Translations under genes and position numbers: made by a program | Part shown: positions 33,045 through 44,686 of the stretch, piece after piece | How the letters are laid out: the number at the start of each line of letters is the position of its first letter | Position numbering within the stretch: the stretch's first letter is position 1 | The notes under the pieces: model-generated | Databases searched by the model: none | What the model was told of the DNA's origin: nothing | Seen by the model: only the letters and a program-made list of their open reading frames with translations | Origin: Raphanus sativus | Taxonomy: Eukaryota; Streptophyta; Magnoliopsida; Brassicales; Brassicaceae | Assembly (NCBI RefSeq): GCF_000801105.2 | Contig: NC_079515.1 | Coordinates: 9,052,001 to 9,116,000, forward strand | Length of the DNA stretch: 64,000 nt | Direction: 5' to 3'

Positions 33045-33116
33045 AAAACAACAGAACACAAAGGTTTCTTCCCTTCATGAATCCTCTTGGTCACTTTTGT
33101 AAGTTATCTCCGACAT
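33045..33116 (-). pseudogene. FIE: FIE-A-type exon 1 fragment (module 3)
   Basis: Same fragment as 25250-25317 with one extra T that breaks the frame (cacttttgtaag). The leader is partly duplicated (gttatctccgacat occurs twice, 33103 and 33137). Confidence 0.75.
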
Positions 33117-33161
33117 TTTTTTTTTTTTGACAAAATGTTATCTCCGACATTTCAAAACTCT

Positions 33162-33165
<4 letters not shown>

Positions 33166-33245
<80 letters not shown>
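33166..33245. repeat. (TC)n microsatellite, about 40 units
   Basis: Pure TC tract in the leader of the FIE exon-1 fragment. In module 2 the tract is only about 14 bp. The long SLSLSL frames here are artefacts of the repeat. Confidence 0.95.
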
Positions 33246-33248
<3 letters not shown>

Positions 33249-33676
33249 CATTGCTCTGGTTTTAAAGCTCACCAGTCTCATGCAACGACACGTTTGTGCA
33301 ACAACCAGTCCTAGAAAATATAATCTTATTAACAACTCTCATGCAACAACCAGTCCTTAAAAGATAATCTTGTTAACAAGTCTCATGCAAAAACAAGTCT
33401 TTCTACGTCTTTGCAACAACCAGTCCTTAAAAGGTAATCGTGTTAACAACTCTCGTGCAACAACTAGTCTCTCGGACAATTACGGGTTTACATAAATTAA
33501 TCTAATCTATTAATTTAGAGTTCTATTTTTATCTACTATTGAGAAGTCATAGTTGGACCATTTAATTAACTACCTAACAAATTATATTAAAAATATTATT
33601 TACCTAATTTAATATATTTTAATTTACCAGATTTTGTGGAAGATTTGGGTATTACAGTTAAACTGTAAAGGGAAAA

Positions 33677-35008
33677 CTAGATTTTGACTCGCCCTTCGAA
33701 AGCGCGGGTATTATTTTTTACTTTTATGAAATATTTTTTTTGTTGTAATTATTGAATATATTTATCTTAGTAAAACATTTTTTATAATAAATTCGACACA
33801 TAGAATGTCTCTCGTAAACTATGTATTTCTCTGGCTTTGTTTTATTATCTTTCCAATCAACATATTTATTTAGCTTGTTGTTAAAATAAATGATTATAGA
33901 CTTTGATCTAGGTGCGCGGATGCATATTTTGAAAAATATGATGATATTTGTTTTTTATGTAATTATTAGGATTTGGCAAGGAACATAACCGATACCGACC
34001 GAAAATATAGTACCAAACCCGAACATAAATTGATTAAATATTCAAATTATTCAAAATTTTATTATCTAAAGAACCAAATCTAGTCCGAACCGAAGGATTC
34101 AGATACCTGAATTTATCTAAATAGATTTATATACTTATCTATATATTAATTTTTTTAGATTTAAGGTATATAAAACATCAAAAATGATACTTTTAAATTG
34201 GTTTAAAATACTTAAAAATATATATAGATAGTCAAAAATAAATATCTGAAATAGTTAAAGTATATTCAAATCACCAAAAATACTTAAAATAATTATTGAT
34301 TTTGTATTCATAATTTTAAATCAACCCAATTGTTATGTTAAGCCTAGGTATTCTGACATATATTATTTAAATTTATAGGTATTATATTATTTTATTTAAA
34401 TATTTTGAGAAATTTAAAATATATAGTGATTTAAAACTTTAAAATAATTTAAATGGGTTATCCAAACCCGAACTAAACCGGCAAAGATCCGAATCAAACT
34501 CAAACAAAAATTTAGAAACATCCTAATTAGGTTGAAATCTTTGACCTTGAAAACCGATCAGAACCAAACCCGTATAGGTACCCGAAAACCCATCTTTAGT
34601 CATTATTATATATTGTATATTTTCATATAATTAATCGTATTTTATACGTACCATCATATAAGTAATCATATAATTAATACTATTTTATACGTTCCATTAT
34701 ATAGATAATTACATATATTATATTTTTAAAACTTAATATGAAATATAAAAATTATAATTTGAGTTGGTATTTCAAATTGGGCTTTGTATTATATTTTTGT
34801 TATATATATTGACAATATTTTTTATAATGAACTTAATAACTTAAGCCCATTACTTTTTTTTTGCTTAATACTACTATCTTTATTTCCAAACAAAATTTTT
34901 TTTTTTAAAAGATTACAATCCATGTTTCCAAACACTTTAATTCTTTTTAATACTCCTATCCTTATATCCAAACATCTCCATTTTGTACTACAACTTTAAT
35001 AATATAGA
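33677..35008 (-). mobile_element. Helitron H2 nested in H1
   Basis: On the minus strand it starts TCTATATTATTAAAG (35008) and ends with hairpin CCCGCGCTTTCGAAGGGCG, then AGTCAAAATCTAG at 33677, flanked by A and T. It contains a GTTCGG-family repeat (about 33965-34600). Confidence 0.78.
33965..34600. repeat. GTTCGG/CCGAAC-family repeat copy 1
   Basis: AT-rich core flanked by pieces rich in accgaaccg and acccgaa on this strand. Same family as 36440-37119, 38345-39180, 39505-40282 and 58542-59196. Boundaries are approximate here. Confidence 0.5.
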
Positions 35009-35257
35009 TAGGTTCAGTACATACGGGTGAGAACGTAACAATTTTTTTTCAAACCCTACCTGATATGGCTCTCAACTATATATCCAGAGAAGCTTAATTT
35101 TGCAAAATATTTAATATATTTAGCAGAACAAATAAACAAAAACAATTAAAATATTTATATTTCTTCATTTTTTAAAACAAATAATTTAATATATTTTTTA
35201 TAGAATTTATAAACCAATAATATATCCGCGCTTTGTGAGCGCGGGTTAAAAATCTAG

Positions 35258-35793
35258 TATATGTTTATAGTAGAAATCTAACTCTATTACCACTAAATAT
35301 TATTTAAATACCAATTATGAATTAATTTAATAATTAAAATTTCCGGATTATCTAGATGAAATTTTGAAGACCACACGTTCAATCTGTGTTAACAAGATTA
35401 TCTATTTTTTAAAAAAAATTACATTTAACATTAGTTTTTAACAGTTGGTGTCGGTGTTTGGGCTGAAATCTATATAATTTTTTACTGGGCTGAAACCGGT
35501 GAGTGTCCAAATTCTGAACTTTCTATATTTTGTCGTGAACTTTCTATATAAAACTTCATATTGCTTGATTAAACAAATGGGAACTTTTTTTTTCTTTTAA
35601 TCCAAAATCAATGGGATATACGATTTGTCTCGGATCGCCTAATACCACCAGGTTACCATCGCCACATAGTTTTGTCCCAGGAATTATATTATATTTAGAC
35701 ATTATCGGAAATTTTGAAGTTGAAATGATACATAATTTGTACTTGATATTATAGAAATTGATATCAAACTTTCAAATTTTATGGTAAAAGAAT
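35258..35793. other. Intergenic, no gene seen
   Basis: Module-3 counterpart of 25605-26125. Nothing coding. Confidence 0.6.
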
Positions 35794-35962
35794 ATATTTC
35801 TTCCGTTTCATATTAAGTGTCGGTGTGAACAAAATTTTTCGTTGCAAAATTAATGTTGTTTTGGTATTTCAATACATAATTTATTAACTTTATTTTCATG
35901 TTTATTTTTCTATTGGTTAAAATATGAGTAGGTATATGGGTAATGATGTTTTTTATTGAAAA

Positions 35963-37792
35963 TTATATTTTGATCCGCGCTTTCAAAGCGCGGATTTTTT
36001 TCATTTTTACGTATTTATTGTTATAACATATGTGTTTCTACATGAAGTTTATATCATGTGCTTTTAATTTTTTATGATTTTGTTTAGTAATTTTTAATAA
36101 GTTTGGATGATCAATATCTATAAAAATGTTACTCTGAAAGTTTTAAAAAAATATTTTTTGATTGCAAACTTCAGCAATCAATTAAATTAAAAATGATTTG
36201 CAATAAAATTTAATTTTAGAAGGAAAATATAATTTAAACTAAAAATAACTTGCAATATAATGCAAAACCATTGAACGTTTAATAGTTTTATATTTTATTT
36301 TTATTTAATGTAATTACAATGTATAATAGTTTTGATAATTTAATTTTACTATTGAAACAATTAATTGAAAGCTCATTTACTTAAAAGATCATATTGGAAA
36401 TCAAATACTTAAAAGATCATATTGGAACAATAGATCTTAGGGGTGGGTGTTCGGGTACCCGTTCGGATTTCGGTTCGGATCTATTCGGATTTTGGGATTT
36501 CGGGATCAAAGATTTCAATCCCATTCGGGTATTTCTAAATTTTGGTTCGGGTTCGGTTTGGATCCTTGCGGGTTCGGTTCGGATTCGGATAACCCGTTTA
36601 AATTATTTTCAAAATTTTAAAATTCATTATATACTTTAAACTTCCAAAATTTATAAACAAAATAATATATTACATATAAATTTCAATAACATGTGTCAAA
36701 GTACCAAAACTTAACATATAAATTGGTTTGATTTGGATATTTGGATAGAAAATCAATACATATGTTATGTATTTTTGGTGTTTTGATTATGCTTTAACTA
36801 TCTAGACATGTATTTTTGACTATTTGTATATATTTTCAAGTATTTTGGACAATTTAAAAGTATTATATATATTTTAGATGCTTTTTAACATACATTCAAT
36901 CTAAAAATAGTTAATATATATATATGTATATTAATCTATTTCGGATATATTCTGGTACTTAAAATATTTCGGTTCGGATCGGGTTTGGTTTCGGTTCTTT
37001 AAATACCAAAATATTGAACCTATTCAGATATTTAATTAATTTTGGTTTGGATTTGGTACTAATTTTTTGGATATGATTCGGTTCGGTTCTTCGGGTTTGG
37101 TTTTTTTGCCCCACCCTATTAGATCTTATGATATGTATAGGTACCTTCAAAAATATTTGAAAACGACGGTATTGGCTATATTTAAATATTTTATTTTATA
37201 AGTTAAAATGTTTACTTCATTTTTTATAATATGCTTTTAACATTGTTTAATAGGTAGTTGAAAAAAATTATTTTAATAATTGATTTTTATGTTTTGGATT
37301 GCCAATATCTATTTTATTTTGAGAAAATATAATTATTTTTTTGAAAATATTAAATCGGACATAAAATTGGACTCAAATATTTATCTAATGTTTTTGTAAA
37401 CTTGACCCATTAAAGTCGAGTATTTGGTCTTAAAGACCATTTGCATATTGAAAAGAAAAAAAGAAGAAAAATAATAGTAAAAAAGAAAAGAAAAGATTAT
37501 TCATGGGACATTATTAAATTGGTTATATTGGATTTTAGTAAAAGAAATTATAATTTAAAGAAAAATACGTACTAAATGGGCCGTAGTTTTTTCTTAATTC
37601 GTTAGATTCACGATGACATTTAATATAGTCTGAAATTTCAGAATGTTATAGAAAAGGAAGAATGTCATTGGTTGAACAATTTTAGGTTTGAATAATTAAT
37701 AAAAATTTAAATAAAGCAATGACATTCCCTTGTAAATAACTTGAAAATCTAGGGGCAAAATCTTATGAGAGATTCTGCTTTAATAGTATAGA
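35963..37792 (-). mobile_element. Helitron H3
   Basis: Minus strand: 5' end TCTATACTATTAAAGC at 37792; 3' end near the hairpin CCGCGCTTTGAAAGCGCGG followed by ATCAAAATATAA at 35963. The terminal CTRR is degenerate. The empty site ttgaaaa|tatgcaaaa survives at about 26296 in module 2. Confidence 0.8.
36440..37119. mobile_element. GTTCGG-family MULE-like MITE (copy 2)
   Basis: 680 bp beginning ggggtgggtgttcgggtacc and ending gccccaccctat, flanked by a perfect 9-bp duplication tagatctta (36431-36439, 37120-37128). A 9-bp duplication is typical of Mutator-like elements. No transposase. Both ends are rich in GGTTCGG, with an AT-rich centre. Confidence 0.75.
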
Positions 37793-37879
37793 TATGCAAA
37801 ATTAAATAATTTCTTAAACCGTGTGCAGAAGTCTAAAACGACACTAATATGAAACAGCGAGAGTACTACTAATAGTGCT

Positions 37880-38190
37880 CGCTGAAATTGAAATTGGTGA
37901 AATGATCCACATTCGTGAATATTAATTACGCTGGAATGCAGTTGACACTCTATGTGGCGAAGGGATCATCTTGGTCCTAAGGTAACGTCACTAATTAATC
38001 TCAAATAAATTCAATTAATTAATAAGGTTTGAATATTAATTACCTTCTTGAACATATAATATAAATGGATGTTAACTGAATTTAATTTAGTTGGTAAACA
38101 TGTTTCAGACTTTATGCAATGCTTGTGGGATAAAGTTCAGGAAAAAGGAAGAAGGGATATCCAAAATTGATTAGTGATTGATTAATTTTT
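37880..38190 (+). pseudogene. GATA29: GATA29-like zinc-finger relic (module 3, distal)
   Basis: Exon 1 has Trp for the zinc Cys (tggaatgcagttgac) and a one-base deletion (actctatgtgg). Exon 2 after cag reads TLCNACGIKFRKKEEGISKID and stop, so the last zinc pair is intact here. Confidence 0.7.
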
Positions 38191-38344
38191 GTATTTGTAT
38201 TTGATCAACAACAAATAGAAAGAGAGAAAATGACTGTTAATTAGGAATATAATATCAATTATGATAAGATCTGTATCTTGTGCGGAATGAAATTGTTATT
38301 TTTATTATATTTTTCAGAATGAAACAATAGTTCGGTTTCATTTG

Positions 38345-39180
38345 GATTAGGGATGTTCAATCCGGATATCGGGTTAGTTTCGGTTTGATTCGATTTTTCG
38401 GTATTTCAATTAGTAACATATAACTACTATTCTAAATCCATAATTACTTTGGTTCGATTTGATTTATATGTTGGTTTTCAGTTTATTCGAATTTATACCA
38501 AAAAACATAATTATTTAGTTTGAGATCATATTATATATTATACGAATTTTAGAATCATATTGTCAAAAAGTCATTTATTAAAAAATATTATATATTTAAA
38601 TAAAAAATGCTTCAATAATCTATTAAAATAATCAAATCTAAAATTAATATCAAAACTCTAAATTTTGAAAATAAAATAAAAAAAAACAAAACAGAAGCAT
38701 GAAATACAAATTTTTCTATTCTTCCATATTTAGTGTTCATCAAATTAAGATGTTTTCGATTGAACACAACTCTATTTGTTCAAAGATAAAAAAAATTGTA
38801 AAGAATTTCAACTATTGTTGTCCATCAAATTTATAATCTTTATTTCAATTTAGTTATTATTAAAATAAAGCAAAGAAATAAAAAAAAAGACTAAGAAAAA
38901 TAAGAAGCTCAATTGCAGTAAATTGTTACTTAATTATAATTCAAGTGATTCAAATGATCTACAAATTATAATTATAGTTCAACTCATATAACAAATAGAT
39001 ATTCATTCGTCATTATAAATATACATATTTACATGTTTCAGTTTAATCGGTTATGAATCAAATCATATCCAAATCCTACTGGTTTTATAAATCACATCCA
39101 TTTGTATATACCAAAACAAAACCATATTATCTATTTATGTTTGGTTCGGTACTCTTCGATTTTAGCATATTGAACAGTCA
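38345..39180. repeat. GTTCGG-family repeat copy 3
   Basis: Starts near gattagggatgttcaatccg and ends near gttcggtactcttcgatttt. AT-rich core. Diverged. No clear target duplication seen. Confidence 0.4.
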
Positions 39181-39504
39181 TAATTTGGATATTAGTTGGT
39201 TTTGAATTGTTTTTATCATGTCTTAATATCCTACTGTTTTAATGATCTATAACAAAACATGATGGGACTATAATTTAAAACATGGTTTAATCAGAACCAA
39301 TAGGTTGACATTATAATAATTGAATTGATTGTGTTAATAAGTCCAAAACCAAAAGACAAATCGCATTAATAAGGATCAAATATTCTTTGTAAATCTAGGA
39401 ATATGTTTCGTAAATAATAAGGAACTATATTTTGACCAGCACGCCCGTGCGGATGTATATTTCAAAAATATATTGCTATTTATTTTTCATGTCAATATCA
39501 AAGT

Positions 39505-40282
39505 TGGATAAAAGTTCAAATCTGAAGAACCGAACCGATCACAATTCGAAAGAGTAATACCAAACCTGAACCAAAATTGATTAAATATTTTCAAGTATTC
39601 AAAATTTTGATATTTAGACAACCGAAACCATAACCGATTCGAACCGAAGTATTTTGGATATCAAAATGTATCCGAAAAAAATTATATACTTATATATATT
39701 AATTATTTTTAGTTTTAATGTATATAAAACATTCAGAATATATATGATACTTTTAAGTTGGTTTAAATACTTGAAAATATATAAAAATAGTCAAATATAA
39801 ATATCTAACATAGTGAAAGTACACTCAAAACACCAAAATTATTTAAAATAATTATTATTTTTTGATCCAAAATTTAAACCAAACCAATTTATATGTTAAA
39901 TTTATGTATTCTGAAATATGTTATTTAGATTTATATACAATATATTATTTTATTTATAGATTTTAAGAAATTCAAAATATATATTTTTAAAAATAATTTA
40001 AATGGATTATCCGAATCCGAACTGAACCCGCAAATATCTGAATATAATTCGAACTGAAATTTAGAAATATCAGAATGGGGCTAAAATCTTTGACCCCGGA
40101 AACCCAAAACCCAAAGAGATCCGAAACGAATCCGAATGGATACCTGAACGCCCAACCCTAGTCATAATTCGAACTGAAATTTAGATTTATATGAATGAAG
40201 GTGAAATCTTTGACCCCGAAAATCCAAAACCCAAACAGATCCGAAACGATCCGGAATGGATACCTGAACGCCCAGTCCTAGT
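39505..40282. repeat. GTTCGG-family repeat copy 4 with tandem partial duplication
   Basis: Pieces such as gaaccgaaccgatcac at the left and aatggatacctgaacgccca at the right; the right 110 bp occur twice (40060-40160 and 40165-40280). Confidence 0.5.
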
Positions 40283-41392
40283 GACTATTATGTATCATAT
40301 ATATGTCATCATATAATTAATTGTATTGGTCCATCATATAAATAATCACATAATTAATAGTATTTTATATGTATCAAATTATAAATAATCACATATATTA
40401 TATTCTTAAAATTTAATTTAAAATATAAAAATCATAATTTAAGTTAGTATATGAAATTAATCTTTTTGTTGTATTTTTCTTATATATACTGAAAACATTT
40501 TTAATAATGGTTATAGGAAAATATTTTAGTAAAAATAAAATTTTGAATATAACGATATTTAAATCATTTTTGATATAAATCAACTTTACATTATTATTTT
40601 TGATTTGAAATATGTATATAAAATTTAAATTTTATTTTATGATTATTTTAGACAAAACAATGTTTATAGGTAATTAGATTAGTCCATTTTGCATATTTTA
40701 AAACTGATATACTTTTATCCATGTTTCAAAATTTTAAATTTTTGCATTAGTTTTCTACGAATTATTATTAATTTTATGATAATATTTTTTTGAAAATTGA
40801 ACTCTTGAAATTTTTATATTTGACTAAACTAAATAAGATAATGATATTGTTTTTAAAAAATGTGTTATATAATATACTATTTATATTTTTAAAAAATTAT
40901 TTTATAAAATATACTATTTATGTTTCAGTTTGTGCTTTTATTTTTCACCATAAAGAATTGTAAATATAGTGATAGAATTGTAAACAAAAAAATATAGAAA
41001 GAAGGTTGTTTAATTTATTGTAAAAACAATGGCTAAATATTTAAATAAAAAGAAGCATTAAATATGTTATTCATGTTTCTAAACAATTTTCATTTGTTAT
41101 TAATTTATTGAAAATACAATGGCTAAATGTGTAAATAAAAGAAAGTACATATCTCTACTATCTATGTTTCCAAACATATCTCATTTATTCTAATATCCAT
41201 TTTTCCAAACATATCTCATTTATTCTAATATCTTTGTTTCTAAACAATCCAATTGTGTACTTCAACTTTAATAATATTTATGGTCGGATTATTATTTATG
41301 GTCGGATTATTATTTTTGTTACCAAATCTTTATCTAATGCCTTTTTCCAACATTATTTGTATAATTTAATATTTATGTAATTTATATTTGAA

Positions 41393-41416
41393 TATATATA
41401 TATATATATATATATA
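41393..41416. repeat. (AT)n microsatellite
   Basis: Pure AT tract within H5. Confidence 0.8.
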
Positions 41417-42823
41417 TTTGTACATTAATATTAGAATAGTTATTTTTCAGTTTCATTATAGCCACATAGGTACAAAATTTGATATTATTTTTTTGTGTAG
41501 AAGTTGGAACTTTTATATTGTAATTTACAGTCAACATATTTTTTATGTAAAACATCAAATTATAAGCTTCAAAATGTCATGTGAAGGACATTAACGTAAT
41601 GTAAAAAACTCTGTCTATGCAGTTTGATATGGTGAAATTATTGTAAAAACATTAAGAAGATAAACATGTGCATCCATTTATTTACATTAAAAATAAAAAA
41701 AATAGATATCACGTTTAAAAACATAACTGATCTACTACATGTTACATGTAACATGTATAATTTCCGTAAATAATAGTTAAATGAATTGAAGATTTTACAA
41801 TAGTAAATATAGTAAGCATGTTTCGAATAATATAAGGTAATTTAATTAATAAAATTATGTATAGGAAGGAATATGAATAAATAAGGATATTGTGGTTGTT
41901 GATTGATATCGATTTTTATAGGGCTGCTTAAATATAGGAATATACTATGGAAGGTTATTATTTCGAGGTTAATAATAAATGTTGTACGTGATTTGGAAGA
42001 TTAGAATTCAAAAAAAAATTATTTGGTAGTTTATTGATATCGTATTTGCTTAAATATAAGAATAGAATCGTAAGGTGATCTTTTCTTTTTGGAAAATAAT
42101 AAATGAGTAGTTATGATTTTGAATTATTAGATTTAATTTGACTACATCGTATTGTGTAAAGTATCGAATTTGAATACCAAGTGTTGGTTTAGTACTGGTT
42201 TTGATTCTGCATATGATATTGTAATATTGATATGTATAAACTATGATCTTATTATATGACATATATATGTATATATCTAATGTTATGGTTTGATTCTGTA
42301 TTTCCTTATCACTAATTTGATGTGATGAACATATAGCATGCCAATTTAATTCGTTGGTTTGTGAATGATAGTTTTGTAATTTAAATATACCAACATATGC
42401 CATTTTGGAGGAAAAAGAAAAAAGTATAGAGTTAAAAAAAAACATATATATGCCATTTCGTTTGAATTCGATGTTTTGGTTTTCTTCATGTTATCATGTT
42501 CGATTAATTACTAAACTGTAAAAGAAAGAAACGTGTGTGTTAATAAGACTGTGGTTAAGTAATGGTTTACTAATTGAATGGTATAATATAATTGTTTAAA
42601 ATCGTGATTGTCGGTTTATTAATATTGTCAAAACATTGAGTTTTAATCTAATGGCATATATTGGTAAATTTTGTGGAAAACTAAGGGCTAAACACTATTT
42701 GTACTGCCCCTTTAATAGTTTAGATAATAAATGATTTCATTTAAATTGTTGTATTGTTAGAGAAAATAAAGGAAAGACCAACAATAATTAATAGTTAATG
42801 AGTAGGTGCAGTAACCTTGTATA

Positions 42824-43033
42824 AGAGCATTTCCAACCCCACTCCATAATTTACTCCAAATTGAGAAATGGAGTTGAAAATGGAGTGGAAAATGGAGTGA
42901 TGACCAAAAAATAAAAACATTACTCCATATGGAGTAATGTTTTTATTTTTTGGTCATCACTCCATTTTCCACTCCATTTTTCACTCCATTTCTCAATTTG
43001 GAGTAAATTATGGAGTGGGGTTGGAGATGCCCT
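42824..43033. mobile_element. Foldback MITE, loopless 105-bp arms
   Basis: Near-perfect palindrome centred between 42928 and 42929 (tactccat|atggagta). Ends AAGAGCATTTCCAACCCC and its complement ending GGTTGGAGATGCCCT. Would fold into a single long hairpin without a loop. No coding capacity. Confidence 0.85.
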
Positions 43034-43074
43034 AAGTAGATTTTTTAAAATCGATTCCCTTTTAATAGTATAGA

Positions 43075-43799
43075 TGTCTCTGGATAAGCTTTATAAGTTT
43101 GCAGTTTTTTTAAATGTTCATTAATAACTTTAACAACCAAATTATTATAATCAAACTCTATTTATTAAATTATATTGATTTTGCATTAAACTTTTTTATA
43201 TAAAAAAATAGCACCTTGATTTCTTTTTTCTCATTAGTTAAAGAATACAAAAGCATATGCAAGTGTGTGCAAATAAATGTAATAAAATATTCTTTATGTT
43301 TCTAAATAAGTATCACTTTGACATTTTCACACAGATTAAGAAAGTAACATAAATATGTGTAAGTTGTTATTAATTACACATCTCTTACCAATATTATTTG
43401 AGATATATACAATTATTTATAAAATCAATTCAGTTAACAATTAATTTTCAACTAAAAATAAGTATAATTTACATTAAAAATGTAAAATGATATTTTTTGT
43501 GTAACAAAAAAAGTTAGAATAACATTTATTATAAAAGAGAATGAATATCATTTTATTTTTAAAGATAATTTTGGTATTCGATTGGATGAGCAAAAACCAA
43601 GTGAAGAGAATTAATCATGCTTCATTAAAAGTGCTAAAAATATCAAAAGCTATTCAATTAGTATTGTACGAAAAATCAAAAATACCATCTTAGCACTGAG
43701 GACGTATAAGAAAAGAGAGTCATGTATGGAACCAATATTCTTGAAGGTTAAATGTTGAAAATCAAAAACCAAAATCGGGCATTAATACAGATAAAAGAT
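43075..43799. other. Intergenic with MITE, module 3
   Basis: Counterpart of 26736-27469, including the second Stowaway-like MITE at about 43290-43550. No gene seen. Confidence 0.5.
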
Positions 43800-44190
43800 A
43801 CTAACTTACCATCAATATGAGAATATTTTTTCTCAACAATGATCTCACCTCGTACATCTTTCATCAAGTAAGCAAATGTGTAACGAGAAAACTCACATTG
43901 ACAAACAACCACATGAAACCACCATGAGAGCAGACAACAAAATCAATGTCCTTCCGCTTCATCAACACTAGTGTTTGTTCTTCAGCATCATCATCAATTC
44001 CTAATTAAAGAAGTCTCTCTAAACCCATGGATCAAGAGATTCAAGACATTAACAAACTCAGCACGAGAAAACGCCACAAGCAGAGTGGGATTTCACAGAT
44101 GAAGCCAATGTATTGGCTATGTCGATAAGCGCCTTAGCATCTGCAACTTGCTCTCTAGAATTTTGAACTGCCAATTAAAACATATTAGCC
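43800..44190 (-). pseudogene. NSE4B: NSE4 relic, module 3
   Basis: Better preserved than the module-2 copy: minus strand gives REQVADAKALIDIANTLASS, then VKSHSACGVFSRAEFVNVL, then MKRKDIDFVV. Damaged by frameshifts after ETSLI and before IDDDAEEQ. No N-terminal exons are recognisable. Confidence 0.72.
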
Positions 44191-44517
44191 TCTTTTTCTT
44201 TTTGAGAAATAAAACATATTAGCTTTGACCGAACTAATATACACAAACACAAGAACATCAAAATCAGTAAAGCAAAAGACTACACTTATCTGGACCATTT
44301 ATGTGAATAGATTGTGTGTTGGTTGTCCGAAAGTCGTTTTGTACTTTTTTGCTCGCGCTAATCCATGCAAATTGTCTACCCCACCAGCCATTGACGACAA
44401 CCACATGCACTAAGTGCTTAACTAATGCAGTGTGATTGTATAGTAAAGTGTAGACATCACTGCAGATGAAATGCAGTGATTGTAGTGTATAATCTCGTTT
44501 GAACAATATTTAGTGAT
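44191..44517. other. Intergenic
   Basis: Counterpart of 27861-28110. Short frames here have no recognisable homology. Confidence 0.4.
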
Positions 44518-44522
44518 GATAA

Positions 44523-44679
44523 TGAAATAGTTTGTGATAGAATTTGTTATCTTATTATGAAGGCAATAGCCAAGTATTTATACACGAGATAGATCTCCTT
44601 AACCGATAAGTACAAAGACCTATTTACATTATTATCTAAACATTAGGAGTTATCATAATATATAGTAGTTATCTCAATA
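44523..44679 (-). repeat. 3' LTR of copia element
   Basis: 157 bp. Contains the 13 bp ctccttaaccgat missing in the partner LTR. Confidence 0.9.
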
Positions 44680-44686
44680 CTCCCCC

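Larger units (their letters stand above)
33501..35257 (+). mobile_element. Helitron H1 (carries nested Helitron H2)
   Basis: Starts TCTAATCTATTAA and ends with the hairpin CCGCGCTTTGTGAGCGCGG, nine bases, then CTAG, inserted between A and T. The empty site attaa|tatatg is present in module 2 near 25605, giving exact ends. No Rep/helicase frame, so non-autonomous. Confidence 0.85.
35794..37865. mobile_element. Stowaway-like MITE split by Helitron H3
   Basis: Left part from about 35794 (ttccgtttcatattaagtgt) and right part to 37865 (actaatatgaaacagcgaga). Homologous to 26126-26367, which is uninterrupted. Confidence 0.65.
39425..42724 (-). mobile_element. Candidate nested Helitron H5
   Basis: 3' end at 39425 on the minus strand: hairpin GCACGGGCGTGC, then TGGTCAAAATATAG before T. 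5' end TCTAAACTATTAAAGGGG at 42724 after A. A second internal 5'-like end at about 41264-41278 and a duplicated ttatggtcggattatta suggest it may itself be two elements. Confidence 0.5.
38259..43074 (-). mobile_element. Helitron H4, composite with nested elements
   Basis: Insertion of 4.8 kb between A and T relative to the empty site atatcaa|tgtctctgg in module 2 (near 26735). On the minus strand the 5' end TCTATACTATTAAAAGG at 43074 is typical of Helitrons; the other end (ttatgataag at 38259) lacks a good hairpin, so that end may be altered. Contains H5, a foldback MITE and GTTCGG-family copies. Confidence 0.65.

Noticed and set aside
33087..33360. Open frames rich in Ser-Leu or Arg-Glu
   Set aside because: Artefact of the (TC)n microsatellite.
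42824..43033. MicroRNA precursor
   Set aside because: Perfect loopless palindrome with MITE-type ends; lacks the asymmetric stem and loop of a plant MIR gene.
44264..44506. 80-codon frame near the NSE4 relic
   Set aside because: The corresponding sequence in module 2 does not keep it and no family match is evident.
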